Positions 42,587 through 52,321 of a stretch of DNA of 64,000 nt are shown in pieces (position 1 is the stretch's first letter; every line of letters starts with the position of its first letter). This DNA is from Pontibacterium sp049603715 (GTDB lineage: Bacteria; Pseudomonadota; Gammaproteobacteria; Pseudomonadales; Balneatricaceae). The notes below the pieces were generated by a model. That model did no database searches. It worked only from the letters and a program-made list of their open reading frames with translations, and had not been told where the DNA came from. Made by a program: the position numbers and the translations under genes. The stretch covers positions 158,142-222,141 of the forward strand of contig JBMYSW010000003.1 in the NCBI GenBank assembly GCA_049603715.1. Reading direction: 5' to 3'.

Positions 42587-43206
42587 TGACATTTGAACAA
42601 CAAATTGCTCAAGGTGCTAACACCATGGGCTTGTCGCTTAGTGACGACGCCATTGCAAAATTGGCGGCTTATCATCAGCTGCTTATTAAATGGAATAAAG
42701 CCTTTAACCTGACGGCGGTGCGTGACCCTAAAGAAATGGTGTCGCGCCATATTTTAGACAGCTTAAGCTGCTTGCCTTACATCAAAGGCCCTCGTTTAAT
42801 TGATGTGGGCAGTGGTGCAGGCCTGCCGGGTATTCCCATTGCCATTTGTTGTCCAGAAGTAACGGTGTATAGCCTAGACAGCAATGGCAAAAAAACGCGC
42901 TTTCAAAACCAAGTCAAAGCCGAGCTAGGCCTCGATAACTTTACGGTTTTGCATCAGCGTGTTGAGCAGTGTGATATTGAACCTTGCGACCAAGTCATTA
43001 GCCGCGCCTTTGCCTCCATTCAAGATATGCTAGAGTGGAGTCATCAGCTGTGTGCACCGAACGGTACTTTTCTTGCAATGAAAGGTTTGTACCCTGACGA
43101 TGAACTTGCAGCGTTACCCGAAGGCATTAGCTTGCAGTCATCACATGCCTTGACGGTGCCTAACACGGAAGGTGCCCGACACCTATTGATCTTAGGGAGA
43201 TCATAA
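42586..43206 (+). CDS. rsmG: 16S rRNA (guanine-527-N7)-methyltransferase RsmG (GidB)
   Basis: The 206-residue methyltransferase has WNKAFNLTAVRDPKEMVSRH and the SAM-binding loop LIDVGSGAGLPGIPIAI, both family signatures. It methylates the streptomycin-site nucleotide G527 of 16S rRNA. It is coupled to mnmG and followed 2 bp later by parA. Confidence 0.96.
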   Translation: MTFEQQIAQGANTMGLSLSDDAIAKLAAYHQLLIKWNKAFNLTAVRDPKEMVSRHILDSLSCLPYIKGPRLIDVGSGAGLPGIPIAICCPEVTVYSLDSNGKKTRFQNQVKAELGLDNFTVLHQRVEQCDIEPCDQVISRAFASIQDMLEWSHQLCAPNGTFLAMKGLYPDDELAALPEGISLQSSHALTVPNTEGARHLLILGRS

Positions 43207-43208
43207 CC

Positions 43209-44003
43209 TTGGCTAAAATACTCACCATTACCAACCAAAAAGGTGGTGTTGGCAAAACCACTACTTGCGTTAACTTGGCCGCCTCACTCGCTGCGACTAA
43301 AAAGCGTGTGCTGATGATCGACCTTGACCCGCAAGGCAATGCCACCATGGGCAGTGGTGTAGAAAAACATAGCCTCGAAGTGTCGGCTTACGATGTTCTT
43401 ATCGACCAAGCCACCGCCAGCGAAGCGATTATCAAAAAAACGCCTGCTGGTTACGACCTTATTGGTGCCAATGGTGACCTGACGGGTGCAGAAGTTGAGT
43501 TACTGCAACTGCCGCGCCGCGAGTTTCGACTTAAAATGGCATTGGCCGAAGTCGAGCACGAGTACGACTTTATTTTGATTGATAACCCACCGTCGCTAAA
43601 CTTGCTCACCGTTAACGCGCTGAGCGCCTCGGACGGTGTCATTATCCCCATGCAGTGTGAATACTATGCCCTTGAAGGCATCTCAGCATTGATGGGCACC
43701 GTAGAAAAAATTAACGCGCGGCTCAACCCCAACTTGGTGATCGAAGGTATTTTGCGCACCATGTATGACCCGCGCACAAGCCTCACCCGTGATGTATCTG
43801 AACACCTTTTAGAGCACTTTGGTGATACCGTATACCGCACCGTCATCCCACGTAATGTGCGCTTAGCCGAGGCGCCTAGTCACGGTATGCCCGCATTGCA
43901 GTACGATAAAAACTCACGTGGCGCGGTGGCCTATTTATCCCTTGCTGGCGAGCTAATTCGTCGTAGCAAGCAGAGCCAGCCCAAACGATTACAGGAAGCT
44001 TAA
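43209..44003 (+). CDS. parA: Chromosome partitioning ATPase ParA (Soj)
   Basis: The 264-residue ATPase has the deviant Walker A NQKGGVGKTTTCVNLAA, MIDLDPQGNATMGSG, and FILIDNPPSLNLLTVNA. These are typical of origin-proximal ParA proteins, which move ParB-bound origins apart. The start codon is TTG at 43209. parB follows after 5 bp. Confidence 0.97.
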   Translation: MAKILTITNQKGGVGKTTTCVNLAASLAATKKRVLMIDLDPQGNATMGSGVEKHSLEVSAYDVLIDQATASEAIIKKTPAGYDLIGANGDLTGAEVELLQLPRREFRLKMALAEVEHEYDFILIDNPPSLNLLTVNALSASDGVIIPMQCEYYALEGISALMGTVEKINARLNPNLVIEGILRTMYDPRTSLTRDVSEHLLEHFGDTVYRTVIPRNVRLAEAPSHGMPALQYDKNSRGAVAYLSLAGELIRRSKQSQPKRLQEA

Positions 44004-44008
44004 TTAAC

Positions 44009-44902
44009 ATGCCGCCAAAAAAACGAGGATTAGGTCGGGGCCTTGATGCCCTTTTGTCATCTGCGGGCCCGGTTGAGTCAACGCCAAAGGGTGTGGCCGC
44101 CGACGGTACAGCTGCCGATACCTTTCCAGAAATTGATGTTAATTTGCTTTCGCCAGGTCGCTACCAGCCGCGTCGCGATATGGAGCCCCAAGCCCTAGAA
44201 GAGCTGTCGGCCTCTATTAAAGCGCAAGGCGTAATGCAGCCGATTGTGATTCGCCCCATCGATAGCGACCAGTACGAGATCATTGCCGGTGAACGCCGCT
44301 GGCGTGCGGCCCAAATGGCGGGCCTGACCAAAGTTCCAGCGGTCATCAAACATGTGACAGACGAAGCGGCTATCGCCATGTCACTGATCGAAAACATTCA
44401 GCGCGAAAACTTAAACCCTATTGAAGAAGCCATTGCGCTATCGCGCCTACAAGAAGAGTTTTCGCTAACGCAACAAGAAGTGGCCGATGCGGTCGGTAAA
44501 TCACGGTCAGCCGTGACCAACTTGCTGCGTTTAATGAACCTGCAAGTCGAAGTGCGCAAAATGCTTGAGTATGGCGACATTGAAATGGGTCATGCGCGGG
44601 CTTTATTACCACTTGAAGCAGAACAACAAGTCGCCACCGCACGGGAAGTGGTCGCGAAGGCGTATTCGGTGCGCCAAACCGAGGCTTTTGTAAGGAAACA
44701 GCTTGAAGCAGCCAAACACCCCGAAAACAGCGCTAAAAAGAGTGCACCCAAAGACCCAGTATTGGGCGAATGGGAAGAAGCTATCTCTCAGCGCTTGTCT
44801 GCCCCTGTGTCCATTAGTCGTAATCGCCAAGGCAAAGGCAAGATCACCATCGCCTACGATTCGGCTGAAGCCCTTGAAAGTATTTTAAGTAACTTGAAGT
44901 GA
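44009..44902 (+). CDS. parB: Chromosome partitioning protein ParB (Spo0J)
   Basis: The 297-residue CTPase and DNA-binding protein starts KKRGLGRGLDALL. It has the CTP-binding box II GERRWRAAQMAGL and ENIQRENLNPIEEA. The helix-turn-helix is SLTQQEVADAVGKSRSAVTN, and a C-terminal dimerization part follows. I did not find a full parS site in the window; the best partial match is inside hisB. Confidence 0.97.
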   Translation: MPPKKRGLGRGLDALLSSAGPVESTPKGVAADGTAADTFPEIDVNLLSPGRYQPRRDMEPQALEELSASIKAQGVMQPIVIRPIDSDQYEIIAGERRWRAAQMAGLTKVPAVIKHVTDEAAIAMSLIENIQRENLNPIEEAIALSRLQEEFSLTQQEVADAVGKSRSAVTNLLRLMNLQVEVRKMLEYGDIEMGHARALLPLEAEQQVATAREVVAKAYSVRQTEAFVRKQLEAAKHPENSAKKSAPKDPVLGEWEEAISQRLSAPVSISRNRQGKGKITIAYDSAEALESILSNLK

Positions 44903-45099
44903 TGTTGGCTTGAGTTTTGTATTAGCCACTAGATATAGCGCTATTCTTGCAATGGTTTAGCTTATCTAGTGGTGCCGTGAACTTAATGCATTTAATTGCT
45001 TTTTAGGCGTGCAAAAATTGCACAAACCTTGCTTAGATCCAAAGTAGCATCTGCCTCAATAAAAAGATCATTATATGGTGCAATTGGCCGAGGGTGAGG

Positions 45100-45128
45100 T
45101 TGTTTAGCAACGCGGATGCCCATATAAT
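45100..45128 (+). promoter_or_regulatory. Candidate promoter of the ATP synthase operon
   Basis: TATAAT (45123-45128) with a weak TTGTTT (45100-45105) 17 bp upstream lies 70 bp before atpI. A 15-bp palindrome GTGCAAAAATTGCAC (45009-45023) lies a further 80 bp upstream and may be a regulatory site. The rest of the 295-bp parB-atpI gap shows no gene. Confidence 0.55.
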
Positions 45129-45197
45129 CTGCTCGCTATTTAAAAATCAGCTCTTTTATTGGGCGCTGCTCATTAAATAAGCAAAATTGCGGTGCGT

Positions 45198-45629
45198 ATG
45201 AATAAAAATTTTAACGGCGAAGCCCCCATAAATGTGGGTATTCACAGTAAACGCACCCATTTGGGCACTAAGCGCATTCTACTTATGCAGAGTGGGATCA
45301 CCTTAGTATTCGCGTTACTCTTGTCGTTCATAAGCTTAAGTGCGGGTTACAGCGCACTCATTGGTGGAGGCATTTGGCTCATTGCCAACGCTTACGCGGC
45401 AAAACGCGCCCTGTCAGGCGATTGTGCGTCACAAAATGCGCAACACGTGTTGGCAACCTTGTATGTCAGTGAAATATGGAAAGTGGGCATTTGTATTACC
45501 CTGTTTGGTTTAACCTTTGTTTACGTTAAACCCCTAAGCCTCCTTTCCTTATTTAGCACTTTCATACTGATGCAAGTGATTAATGTGCTTGCACAAATGA
45601 AACTGTTTGACCGATTCCTGAAACTTTGA
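45198..45629 (+). CDS. atpI: ATP synthase protein I
   Basis: This is a small (143-residue) polytopic protein with four hydrophobic segments, starting near ILLMQSGITLVFALLLSFIS and including YSALIGGGIWLIANAYAAKR, a conserved AtpI stretch. AtpI is thought to help assemble the c-ring. It leads the atp operon, 16 bp before atpB. GTG 45192 is an alternative start two codons earlier. Confidence 0.9.
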   Translation: MNKNFNGEAPINVGIHSKRTHLGTKRILLMQSGITLVFALLLSFISLSAGYSALIGGGIWLIANAYAAKRALSGDCASQNAQHVLATLYVSEIWKVGICITLFGLTFVYVKPLSLLSLFSTFILMQVINVLAQMKLFDRFLKL

Positions 45630-45645
45630 ACGAGAGAAACTGAGA

Positions 45646-46467
45646 ATGGCTGGTGAAAACGTTACATCCTCAGAGTATATAACCCACCACTTGACAAACC
45701 TTACGTTTGGCAACCACCCTACCAATGGTTTGAGCTTTGCTCACAGCGCTCAGGAAGCTGCTGAAATGGGTTTTTGGGCGATCAATGTGGATACGATGGC
45801 ATGGTCTGTTGGCCTTGGTATCTTCTTCCTTTGGTTGTTCCGAAAAGTTGCTAAATCGGTGACGTCTGATGTGCCGGGTAATACTCAAAACGCAATTGAA
45901 GTGATCGTCGAATTTGTTGACGAAAACGTAAAAGGAATCTTCCCTCATTCAAATCCCGTTATTGCGCCTTTGGCGTTGGTGATTTTTGTGTGGATCTTCC
46001 TCATGAACTTGATGGACCTTGTGCCTATCGACTGGATTCCATTCGTTGCGAGCGAAATGGGCATTTACTTCATGAAGATCGTTCCTACAACTGATGTAAA
46101 CGCCACAGCTGGTATGGCGCTTAGCGTGTTTGCATTGATCATCTACTACAGCATCAAGATTAAAGGCGTGGGCGGCTTCCTAAAAGAGCTTTCGTTCCAG
46201 CCACTAGGTAAATGGTTCCTACCGTTTAACTTGTTCTTGGAAGTAGTTGGTCTATTGGCTAAGCCAGTATCTTTGTCACTTCGACTCTTCGGTAACATGT
46301 ACGCAGGTGAATTGATCTTCATCTTGATCGCGTTGCTACCGTTCTGGTTGCAGTGGGCATTGTCTGTACCTTGGGCGATCTTCCACATTCTCGTTATCAC
46401 CTTGCAAGCGTTTATCTTCATGGTGCTAACAATTGTTTACCTCGCTATGGCACACGAAGACCACTAA
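45646..46467 (+). CDS. atpB: ATP synthase F0 subunit a
   Basis: The 273-residue membrane protein of the proton channel contains the essential Arg in PVSLSLRLFGNMYAGE and the family end LTIVYLAMAHEDH. It has five to six membrane helices. It follows atpI and precedes atpE by 84 bp. Confidence 0.97.
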   Translation: MAGENVTSSEYITHHLTNLTFGNHPTNGLSFAHSAQEAAEMGFWAINVDTMAWSVGLGIFFLWLFRKVAKSVTSDVPGNTQNAIEVIVEFVDENVKGIFPHSNPVIAPLALVIFVWIFLMNLMDLVPIDWIPFVASEMGIYFMKIVPTTDVNATAGMALSVFALIIYYSIKIKGVGGFLKELSFQPLGKWFLPFNLFLEVVGLLAKPVSLSLRLFGNMYAGELIFILIALLPFWLQWALSVPWAIFHILVITLQAFIFMVLTIVYLAMAHEDH

Positions 46468-46551
46468 TCTTAGTGCCCTAGTAAGATAAAAACTGATTTT
46501 TAATTTCTGAACTTAAACTTTTTAACATTAAAACTTTGTTGGAGAAAACTA

Positions 46552-46788
46552 ATGGAAATGGCTAACGCGCTAGTATTCCTAGCTTCTGCTTTGATGATGG
46601 GTCTAGCTGCAATTGGTGCGGCTGTTGGTATCGGTATGTTGGGTGGTAAATTCCTAGAAGGTACTGCTCGTCAACCAGAACTACTTCCACTACTACGTGG
46701 TCAGTTCTTCATCGTAATGGGTCTTGTTGACGCGGTACCTATGATTGGTGTTGGTCTTGGCATGTACCTAATGTTTGCGGTTGCATAA
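46552..46788 (+). CDS. atpE: ATP synthase F0 subunit c
   Basis: This is a two-helix hairpin of 78 residues with the polar loop ARQPELLP and the proton-carrying Asp in VMGLVDAVPMIGVG. The lack of the sodium-type Gln/Glu pattern indicates a proton ring. TTGGAG precedes the start. Codon use is strongly biased, as expected for a highly expressed gene. Confidence 0.97.
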   Translation: MEMANALVFLASALMMGLAAIGAAVGIGMLGGKFLEGTARQPELLPLLRGQFFIVMGLVDAVPMIGVGLGMYLMFAVA

Positions 46789-46854
46789 GTAGACACTAGT
46801 CGACATCTTGTCACTAATTTTACTACTTAATTAACTACCGCGAGGGGTAATGGC

Positions 46855-47325
46855 GTGAATATCAACTTAACTCTGATTGGTCAGAGCATTGCATTCCTTA
46901 TCTTTGTGATCTTTTGCATGAAGTACGTTTGGCCACCAATCGCTGGTGCACTAGCTGAGCGTAAAGCAAAAATCGCTGAAGGTTTGGACGCTGCTGATCA
47001 AGCTGAACGTGATCTTGAGCGTGCTAAAGAAGAAGCCGCTGATTTGTTACGTCAGAAGAAGGAAGAAGCAGCCGCCATCATTGAACAAGCCAACAAGCGG
47101 GCAAGCCAGATCGTTGCAGAGGCTGAAGTTAAGGCAGAAGAAGAAGCGACTCGTCGCAAAACTGCCGCTCTTGCTGAAATCGAGCAAGAAACTAGCCGTG
47201 CAAAAGAAGCACTACGTGCTCAACTAGGCGCTCTGGTCGTTGCCGGTGCTGAGAAAGTCTTGGAAGCCTCTATTGATGAGAAAGCGCATGCGCAACTCGT
47301 CGACAAGTTGGCAACTGAGCTTTAA
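46855..47325 (+). CDS. atpF: ATP synthase F0 subunit b
   Basis: This is the 156-residue peripheral stalk: one N-terminal helix (LIGQSIAFLIFVIFCMKYVW), then the long charged coiled coil (AERDLERAKEEAADLLRQKK). The start is GTG 46855 with CGAGGGG upstream. It is the family's usual length of 156. Confidence 0.97.
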   Translation: MNINLTLIGQSIAFLIFVIFCMKYVWPPIAGALAERKAKIAEGLDAADQAERDLERAKEEAADLLRQKKEEAAAIIEQANKRASQIVAEAEVKAEEEATRRKTAALAEIEQETSRAKEALRAQLGALVVAGAEKVLEASIDEKAHAQLVDKLATEL

Positions 47326-47337
47326 GCGAGGTTTATG

Positions 47338-47874
47338 ATGGCTGAACTCAACACAGTCGCTCGCCCTTATACAAAAGCTGCATTTGAGTATGCATCGGAT
47401 AAAGGTCTGCTAGAACAGTGGTCTGAAATGCTGTCTACAGCAACTGCGGTTGCAAAAGACGAGCACATGAAAGCTGTTCTTAGCAACCCTGCTTTGACCG
47501 CCGGTCAAAAAGCAGAAGCGCTGATTTTTGTCTGCGAAGAGCAGATGGATGAAGCTGGCAAAAACTTCGTGTTTTTGCTGGCTGAAAACCAGCGACTAAC
47601 CTTGATTCCTGAGATCTTTACTCAGTTTGAGCAGCTTAAGGCGAATGCGCTTAAGTCTGTCGATATCGACGTGACGACCGCATTTGAATTGGACGAGCAG
47701 CAGCAACAAAAACTAGCTCAAGCGCTAAGCGCCAAGCTAGATCGTGAAGTAACGCTAACCTCTATCGTCGACAAGTCTATCTTGGGCGGTATTGTGGTTC
47801 GTACTGACGACCTAGTGATTGATGGCTCGATTCGCGGTCGTATCGCGAAACTAGCCGAAGCGATGAATGCTTGA
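47338..47874 (+). CDS. atpH: ATP synthase F1 subunit delta
   Basis: The 178-residue subunit begins AELNTVARPYTKAAFEYA and ends IVVRTDDLVIDGSIRGRI, the OSCP/delta signature that joins the b stalk to the F1 head. ATG 47335 immediately upstream is an equal alternative start. Confidence 0.96.
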   Translation: MAELNTVARPYTKAAFEYASDKGLLEQWSEMLSTATAVAKDEHMKAVLSNPALTAGQKAEALIFVCEEQMDEAGKNFVFLLAENQRLTLIPEIFTQFEQLKANALKSVDIDVTTAFELDEQQQQKLAQALSAKLDREVTLTSIVDKSILGGIVVRTDDLVIDGSIRGRIAKLAEAMNA

Positions 47875-47889
47875 GTGTGAGGAATAATC

Positions 47890-49434
47890 ATGCAGCAACT
47901 GAATCCATCTGAGATCAGCGAGATTCTGAAGAAACGCATCGATAGTCTTGATGTATCTTCTGAAGCCCGTAACGAGGGCACAATCGTCAGCGTATCTGAC
48001 GGTATCATCTTGATCCACGGTCTCGCTGACGTAATGTACGGGGAAATGATTGAATTCCCTGGCGGTATCTACGGTATGGCGCTTAACCTTGAGCGTGATT
48101 CTGTGGGTGCTGTTGTATTAGGTGACTACCAAGGTCTTGTAGAAGGCATGACGGCTCGTTGTACTGGCCGCATCTTGGAAGTACCAGTAGGTCCTGAACT
48201 ACGCGGTCGCGTAGTAGACGCATTGGGTAACCCAATCGACGGTAAAGGTCCTATCGAAGCTACTGGCCTAGACGCAGTAGAAAAAGTCGCACCTGGCGTA
48301 ATCGAGCGTCAATCGGTAGACCAGCCTGTACAAACAGGTCTTAAAGCTATCGACGCGATGGTACCAGTCGGTCGTGGTCAGCGTGAGTTGATCATCGGTG
48401 ACCGTCAGGTAGGTAAATCTGCGATCGCTCTTGACGCTATCATCAACCAAAAAGGCACAGGCGTTACCTGTGTATACGTTGCTGTAGGTCAAAAGCAATC
48501 TACTATCGCTAACGTTGTACGTAAGCTAGAAGAAAACGGCGCATTGGAGCACACCATTGTTGTCGCAGCTGCAGCGGCTGATCCAGCTGCAATGCAGTTC
48601 TTGGCTCCTTACGCTGGTTGTACAATGGGCGAATACTTCCGTGACCGCGGTGAAGACGCACTGATCGTATATGATGATTTGACTAAACAAGCTTGGGCTT
48701 ACCGTCAAATCTCATTGCTACTTCGTCGTCCTCCAGGTCGTGAAGCATACCCTGGTGACGTTTTCTACCTTCACTCTCGTCTACTTGAGCGTGCTGCGCG
48801 TGTAAACGCTGACTACGTAGAAAAATTCACTGACGGTGCAGTTAAAGGCCAAACTGGCTCCCTAACTGCATTGCCAATCATCGAAACTCAAGGTGGTGAC
48901 GTATCTGCGTTTGTACCAACAAACGTAATCTCTATCACAGACGGTCAGATCTTCCTAGAAACTGGCTTGTTCAACTCGGGTGTCCGTCCTGCGATCAACG
49001 CAGGTCTATCGGTATCTCGTGTAGGTGGTGCGGCACAAACTAAGATCATCAAGAAGCTAGGTGGCGGTGTACGTCTAGCACTTGCTCAGTACCGTGAGCT
49101 TGCAGCGTTTGCTCAGTTCGCTTCTGACCTTGATGACGCGACTCGTGCTCAGCTTGAGCATGGTCAGCGAGTTACCGAGCTAATGAAGCAGAAACAATAC
49201 TCGCCAATGTCTGTAGCAGACATGGGCTTGAGCTTGTACGCTGCGAACGAAGGCTTCTTGAACGATATCGAACTGAACAAAATCTTGGATTTTGAAGCAG
49301 CAGTTATTGCATTCTTCAACAGCGAATACGCTGACCTAATGGAGAAAGTAAACGCAACTGGCGGCTACGACAACGAGATCGCTGCTCAGTTCAAAGCAGG
49401 TATCGAGAAGTTCAAGTCTACGCAAACTTGGTAA
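47890..49434 (+). CDS. atpA: ATP synthase F1 subunit alpha
   Basis: The 514-residue subunit begins QQLNPSEISEILKKRIDSLD. It has the P-loop GDRQVGKSAIA and the alpha signature PAINAGLSVSRVGGAAQ with the catalytic-site Arg. It carries the non-catalytic nucleotide sites of F1. Confidence 0.98.
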   Translation: MQQLNPSEISEILKKRIDSLDVSSEARNEGTIVSVSDGIILIHGLADVMYGEMIEFPGGIYGMALNLERDSVGAVVLGDYQGLVEGMTARCTGRILEVPVGPELRGRVVDALGNPIDGKGPIEATGLDAVEKVAPGVIERQSVDQPVQTGLKAIDAMVPVGRGQRELIIGDRQVGKSAIALDAIINQKGTGVTCVYVAVGQKQSTIANVVRKLEENGALEHTIVVAAAAADPAAMQFLAPYAGCTMGEYFRDRGEDALIVYDDLTKQAWAYRQISLLLRRPPGREAYPGDVFYLHSRLLERAARVNADYVEKFTDGAVKGQTGSLTALPIIETQGGDVSAFVPTNVISITDGQIFLETGLFNSGVRPAINAGLSVSRVGGAAQTKIIKKLGGGVRLALAQYRELAAFAQFASDLDDATRAQLEHGQRVTELMKQKQYSPMSVADMGLSLYAANEGFLNDIELNKILDFEAAVIAFFNSEYADLMEKVNATGGYDNEIAAQFKAGIEKFKSTQTW

Positions 49435-49503
49435 TGACTCGCTAAGGTGTAGCCCAAACCTTGTTTGGGCTCCCCATTGAGTTAAGGTAAAGAAGGCGGA
49501 ACT

Positions 49504-50367
49504 ATGGCAGTCGGAAAAGAGATAAAGACTCAAATTGCGAGTATCGGCAGCACGCGTAAGATCACCAGCGCCATGGAAATGGTGGCTGCATCTAAAATGC
49601 GCCGTGCCCAAGATCGCATGCAGTCGTCCCGCCCGTACTCGCAGAGTATCCGTGGAGTGATTCAGCACTTAGCTAAGTCGAATCCTGAGTACAAACACTT
49701 GTACATGCAGGAGCGCGACGTTAAACGTGTCGGCTACATTGTAGTTAGCTCTGACCGTGGCTTGTGCGGTGGTTTGAACGTAAACGTTTTTAAAGCTGTC
49801 TTAAAAAGCATGAAGGAATTCCAGGGCCAAAACGTCGAAATCGACGTGTGTGCATTGGGTTCTAAAGCTGTGACTTTCTTCAAAAACTTCGGTGGCAACC
49901 TTGTGGCTTCTACAAGCCAGTTGGGCGACGCGCCAGAAGTAGCTGATCTAATCGGCTCTGTGAAGGTTATGCTAGATGCTTATGATGAAGGCAAATTAGA
50001 CAAACTCTACGTTGTGTCTAACGAATTTGTTAACACCATGACGCAAAAACCAAACGTCGAACAAATCCTTCCACTTAAGGCTGAAGACGACGACCAACGT
50101 CTTGATCACCATTGGGACTACATCTACGAGCCAGAAGCTAAAGATCTACTAGATAGTCTTTTAGTTCGCTACGTAGAGTCACAAGTTTACCAAGCGGTGG
50201 TTGAGAACAATGCCTGTGAACAAGCAGCACGTATGTTAGCGATGAAAAACGCTACAGATAACGCTGGTAATCTCATTGATGAGCTTCAAATGATCTACAA
50301 CAAAGCTCGTCAAGCGGCGATTACTCAAGAAATTTCTGAAATTGTAAGCGGTGCTGCTGCGGTATAA
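49504..50367 (+). CDS. atpG: ATP synthase F1 subunit gamma
   Basis: The 287-residue rotor shaft begins AVGKEIKTQIASIGSTRKIT and contains SSDRGLCGGLNVNVF. It ends ITQEISEIVSGAAAV, the conserved C-terminal helix. An AAAGAAGGCGG-type ribosome site precedes it. Confidence 0.98.
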   Translation: MAVGKEIKTQIASIGSTRKITSAMEMVAASKMRRAQDRMQSSRPYSQSIRGVIQHLAKSNPEYKHLYMQERDVKRVGYIVVSSDRGLCGGLNVNVFKAVLKSMKEFQGQNVEIDVCALGSKAVTFFKNFGGNLVASTSQLGDAPEVADLIGSVKVMLDAYDEGKLDKLYVVSNEFVNTMTQKPNVEQILPLKAEDDDQRLDHHWDYIYEPEAKDLLDSLLVRYVESQVYQAVVENNACEQAARMLAMKNATDNAGNLIDELQMIYNKARQAAITQEISEIVSGAAAV

Positions 50368-50403
50368 CGCGGCGAACAGGTCAAATAATTAGAGGATCCG
50401 AAC

Positions 50404-51780
50404 ATGAGTAGCGGAACTATTGTTCAGATTATCGGTGCGGTTGTAGACGTGGAATTCCCACGTGACAATGTACCGAAGATTTACGATGCATTGACAGTTA
50501 CTAAAACTGGCTTGACACTAGAAGTTCAGCAACAGCTGGGCGACGGTGTTGTACGTGGCATCGCAATGGGTCAAACCGAAGGTTTGAGCCGTGGTCTAGA
50601 AGTTGTAAACACAGGCGCGCCTGTATCTGTACCTGTAGGTACAGCGACTCTAGGTCGTATTATGGATGTATTGGGTAACCCAATCGACGAAGCTGGCCCT
50701 GTAGGTGAAGAAGAGCGTATGCCTATTCACCGTAAAGCGCCTACTTACGCTGAACAAGCAGCGTCTGAAGAGCTTCTAGAAACTGGTATCAAGGTAATCG
50801 ACCTTGTATGTCCGTTCGCGAAAGGTGGTAAAGTTGGTCTGTTCGGTGGTGCCGGTGTAGGTAAAACCGTAAACATGATGGAGCTTATCCGTAACATCGC
50901 GATCGAGCACTCTGGTTACTCTGTATTCGCAGGTGTAGGTGAGCGTACTCGTGAGGGTAACGACTTCTACTACGAGATGAAAGAATCCAACGTATTGGAT
51001 AAAGTAGCTCTCGTATACGGCCAGATGAATGAGCCTCCAGGTAACCGTCTACGTGTTGCCCTAACAGGTCTTACTATCGCTGAGAAATTCCGTGATGAAG
51101 GTCGTGACGTACTATTGTTCGTCGACAACATCTACCGTTACACCCTAGCGGGTACTGAGGTATCGGCACTTCTAGGTCGTATGCCTTCTGCGGTAGGTTA
51201 CCAGCCAACTCTTGCTGAAGAGATGGGTGTACTTCAAGAGCGTATTACCTCTACACGTACTGGTTCTATCACGTCTATCCAAGCGGTATACGTACCTGCG
51301 GATGACTTGACTGACCCATCACCAGCGACAACCTTCTCTCACTTGGACGCGACTGTAGTACTTTCTCGTCAAATTGCAGAGCTTGGTATTTACCCTGCGG
51401 TAGACCCACTAGACTCTACGTCTCGTCAGCTTGACCCACTAGTAATCGGTCAAGAGCACTACGACATTGCACGTCAAGTACAGGGCGTTCTACAGCGTTA
51501 CAAAGAGCTTAAAGACATCATCGCGATCTTGGGTATGGACGAGCTATCTGAAGAAGATAAGCAAATCGTTGTACGTGCTCGTAAGATCCAGCGTTTCTTG
51601 TCTCAGCCATTCTTCGTTGCAGAAGTATTCACCGGTGCACCTGGTAAATACGTATCGCTAAAAGACACTATCCGTGGCTTTAAAGGCATCTTGGAAGGTG
51701 AGTTCGACGAACTTCCAGAGCAAGCCTTCTACATGGTTGGTGGCATTGACGAAGTAATCGAGAAAGCTAAGAGCCTGTAA
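50404..51780 (+). CDS. atpD: ATP synthase F1 subunit beta
   Basis: The 458-residue catalytic subunit has the P-loop GLFGGAGVGKTV, the GERTREGNDFYYEM segment with the catalytic Glu, and LLFVDNIYRYT (Walker B; Tyr here where many species have Phe). It has strong codon bias like its neighbours. Confidence 0.98.
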   Translation: MSSGTIVQIIGAVVDVEFPRDNVPKIYDALTVTKTGLTLEVQQQLGDGVVRGIAMGQTEGLSRGLEVVNTGAPVSVPVGTATLGRIMDVLGNPIDEAGPVGEEERMPIHRKAPTYAEQAASEELLETGIKVIDLVCPFAKGGKVGLFGGAGVGKTVNMMELIRNIAIEHSGYSVFAGVGERTREGNDFYYEMKESNVLDKVALVYGQMNEPPGNRLRVALTGLTIAEKFRDEGRDVLLFVDNIYRYTLAGTEVSALLGRMPSAVGYQPTLAEEMGVLQERITSTRTGSITSIQAVYVPADDLTDPSPATTFSHLDATVVLSRQIAELGIYPAVDPLDSTSRQLDPLVIGQEHYDIARQVQGVLQRYKELKDIIAILGMDELSEEDKQIVVRARKIQRFLSQPFFVAEVFTGAPGKYVSLKDTIRGFKGILEGEFDELPEQAFYMVGGIDEVIEKAKSL

Positions 51781-51816
51781 TTAGCTCCAAGCGGAAACCT
51801 TTAAGAGGTAATAAAC

Positions 51817-52242
51817 ATGGCTAACACTGTTCTTTGCGAAATCGTAAGCGCTGAAAAGCAGATCTTTTCTGGCGACGTTGAGTTCGTATCAGTAACAGGT
51901 AGCCTGGGTGACTTGGGTATTGCCCCAGGTCACGCTCCGCTTTTGTCGGAACTAAAACCAGGCCCTGTAGAGTTTCGTAAACAGGGCGGCGAAGAAGATG
52001 TATTTTACATCTCTGGTGGCTTTCTAGAGGTTCAACCTCATAAAGTGACTATCTTGGCTGATACAGCACTGCATGCTCATGACCTAAATGAAGCTGCAGC
52101 GTTGGAAGCAAAGCAACACGCTGAGCAAGCAATGGCGAACAAAAGCGCTGAGTTCGATTACTCTGCCGCTGCATCGCAATTGGCTGAAGCTTCTGCGCAA
52201 TTGCGTGCTTTGTCTCAAATTCGTCAAAAGCTTAACCGCTAA
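51817..52242 (+). CDS. atpC: ATP synthase F1 subunit epsilon
   Basis: The 141-residue subunit has an N-terminal beta sandwich (EIVSAEKQIFSGDVEFVSV, GDLGIAPGHAPLLSEL) and a C-terminal helical hairpin that regulates rotation. It is the last gene of the atp operon and is followed by a strong terminator. Confidence 0.97.
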   Translation: MANTVLCEIVSAEKQIFSGDVEFVSVTGSLGDLGIAPGHAPLLSELKPGPVEFRKQGGEEDVFYISGGFLEVQPHKVTILADTALHAHDLNEAAALEAKQHAEQAMANKSAEFDYSAAASQLAEASAQLRALSQIRQKLNR

Positions 52243-52266
52243 GTTACGATACTGTTCTCAGAACAT

Positions 52267-52296
52267 AAAAAAGCAGCCCGTTGGCTGCTTTTTTTT
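52267..52296 (+). terminator. Terminator of the atp operon
   Basis: AAAAAAGCAGCC and GGCTGCTTTTTTTT pair across CGTT, 25 bp after atpC. The A-run on one side and T-run on the other make it effective in both directions, also serving the convergent regulator gene at 52322. Confidence 0.93.
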
Positions 52297-52321
52297 CGCC
52301 TGAAATTTGAGGTAACTGCGC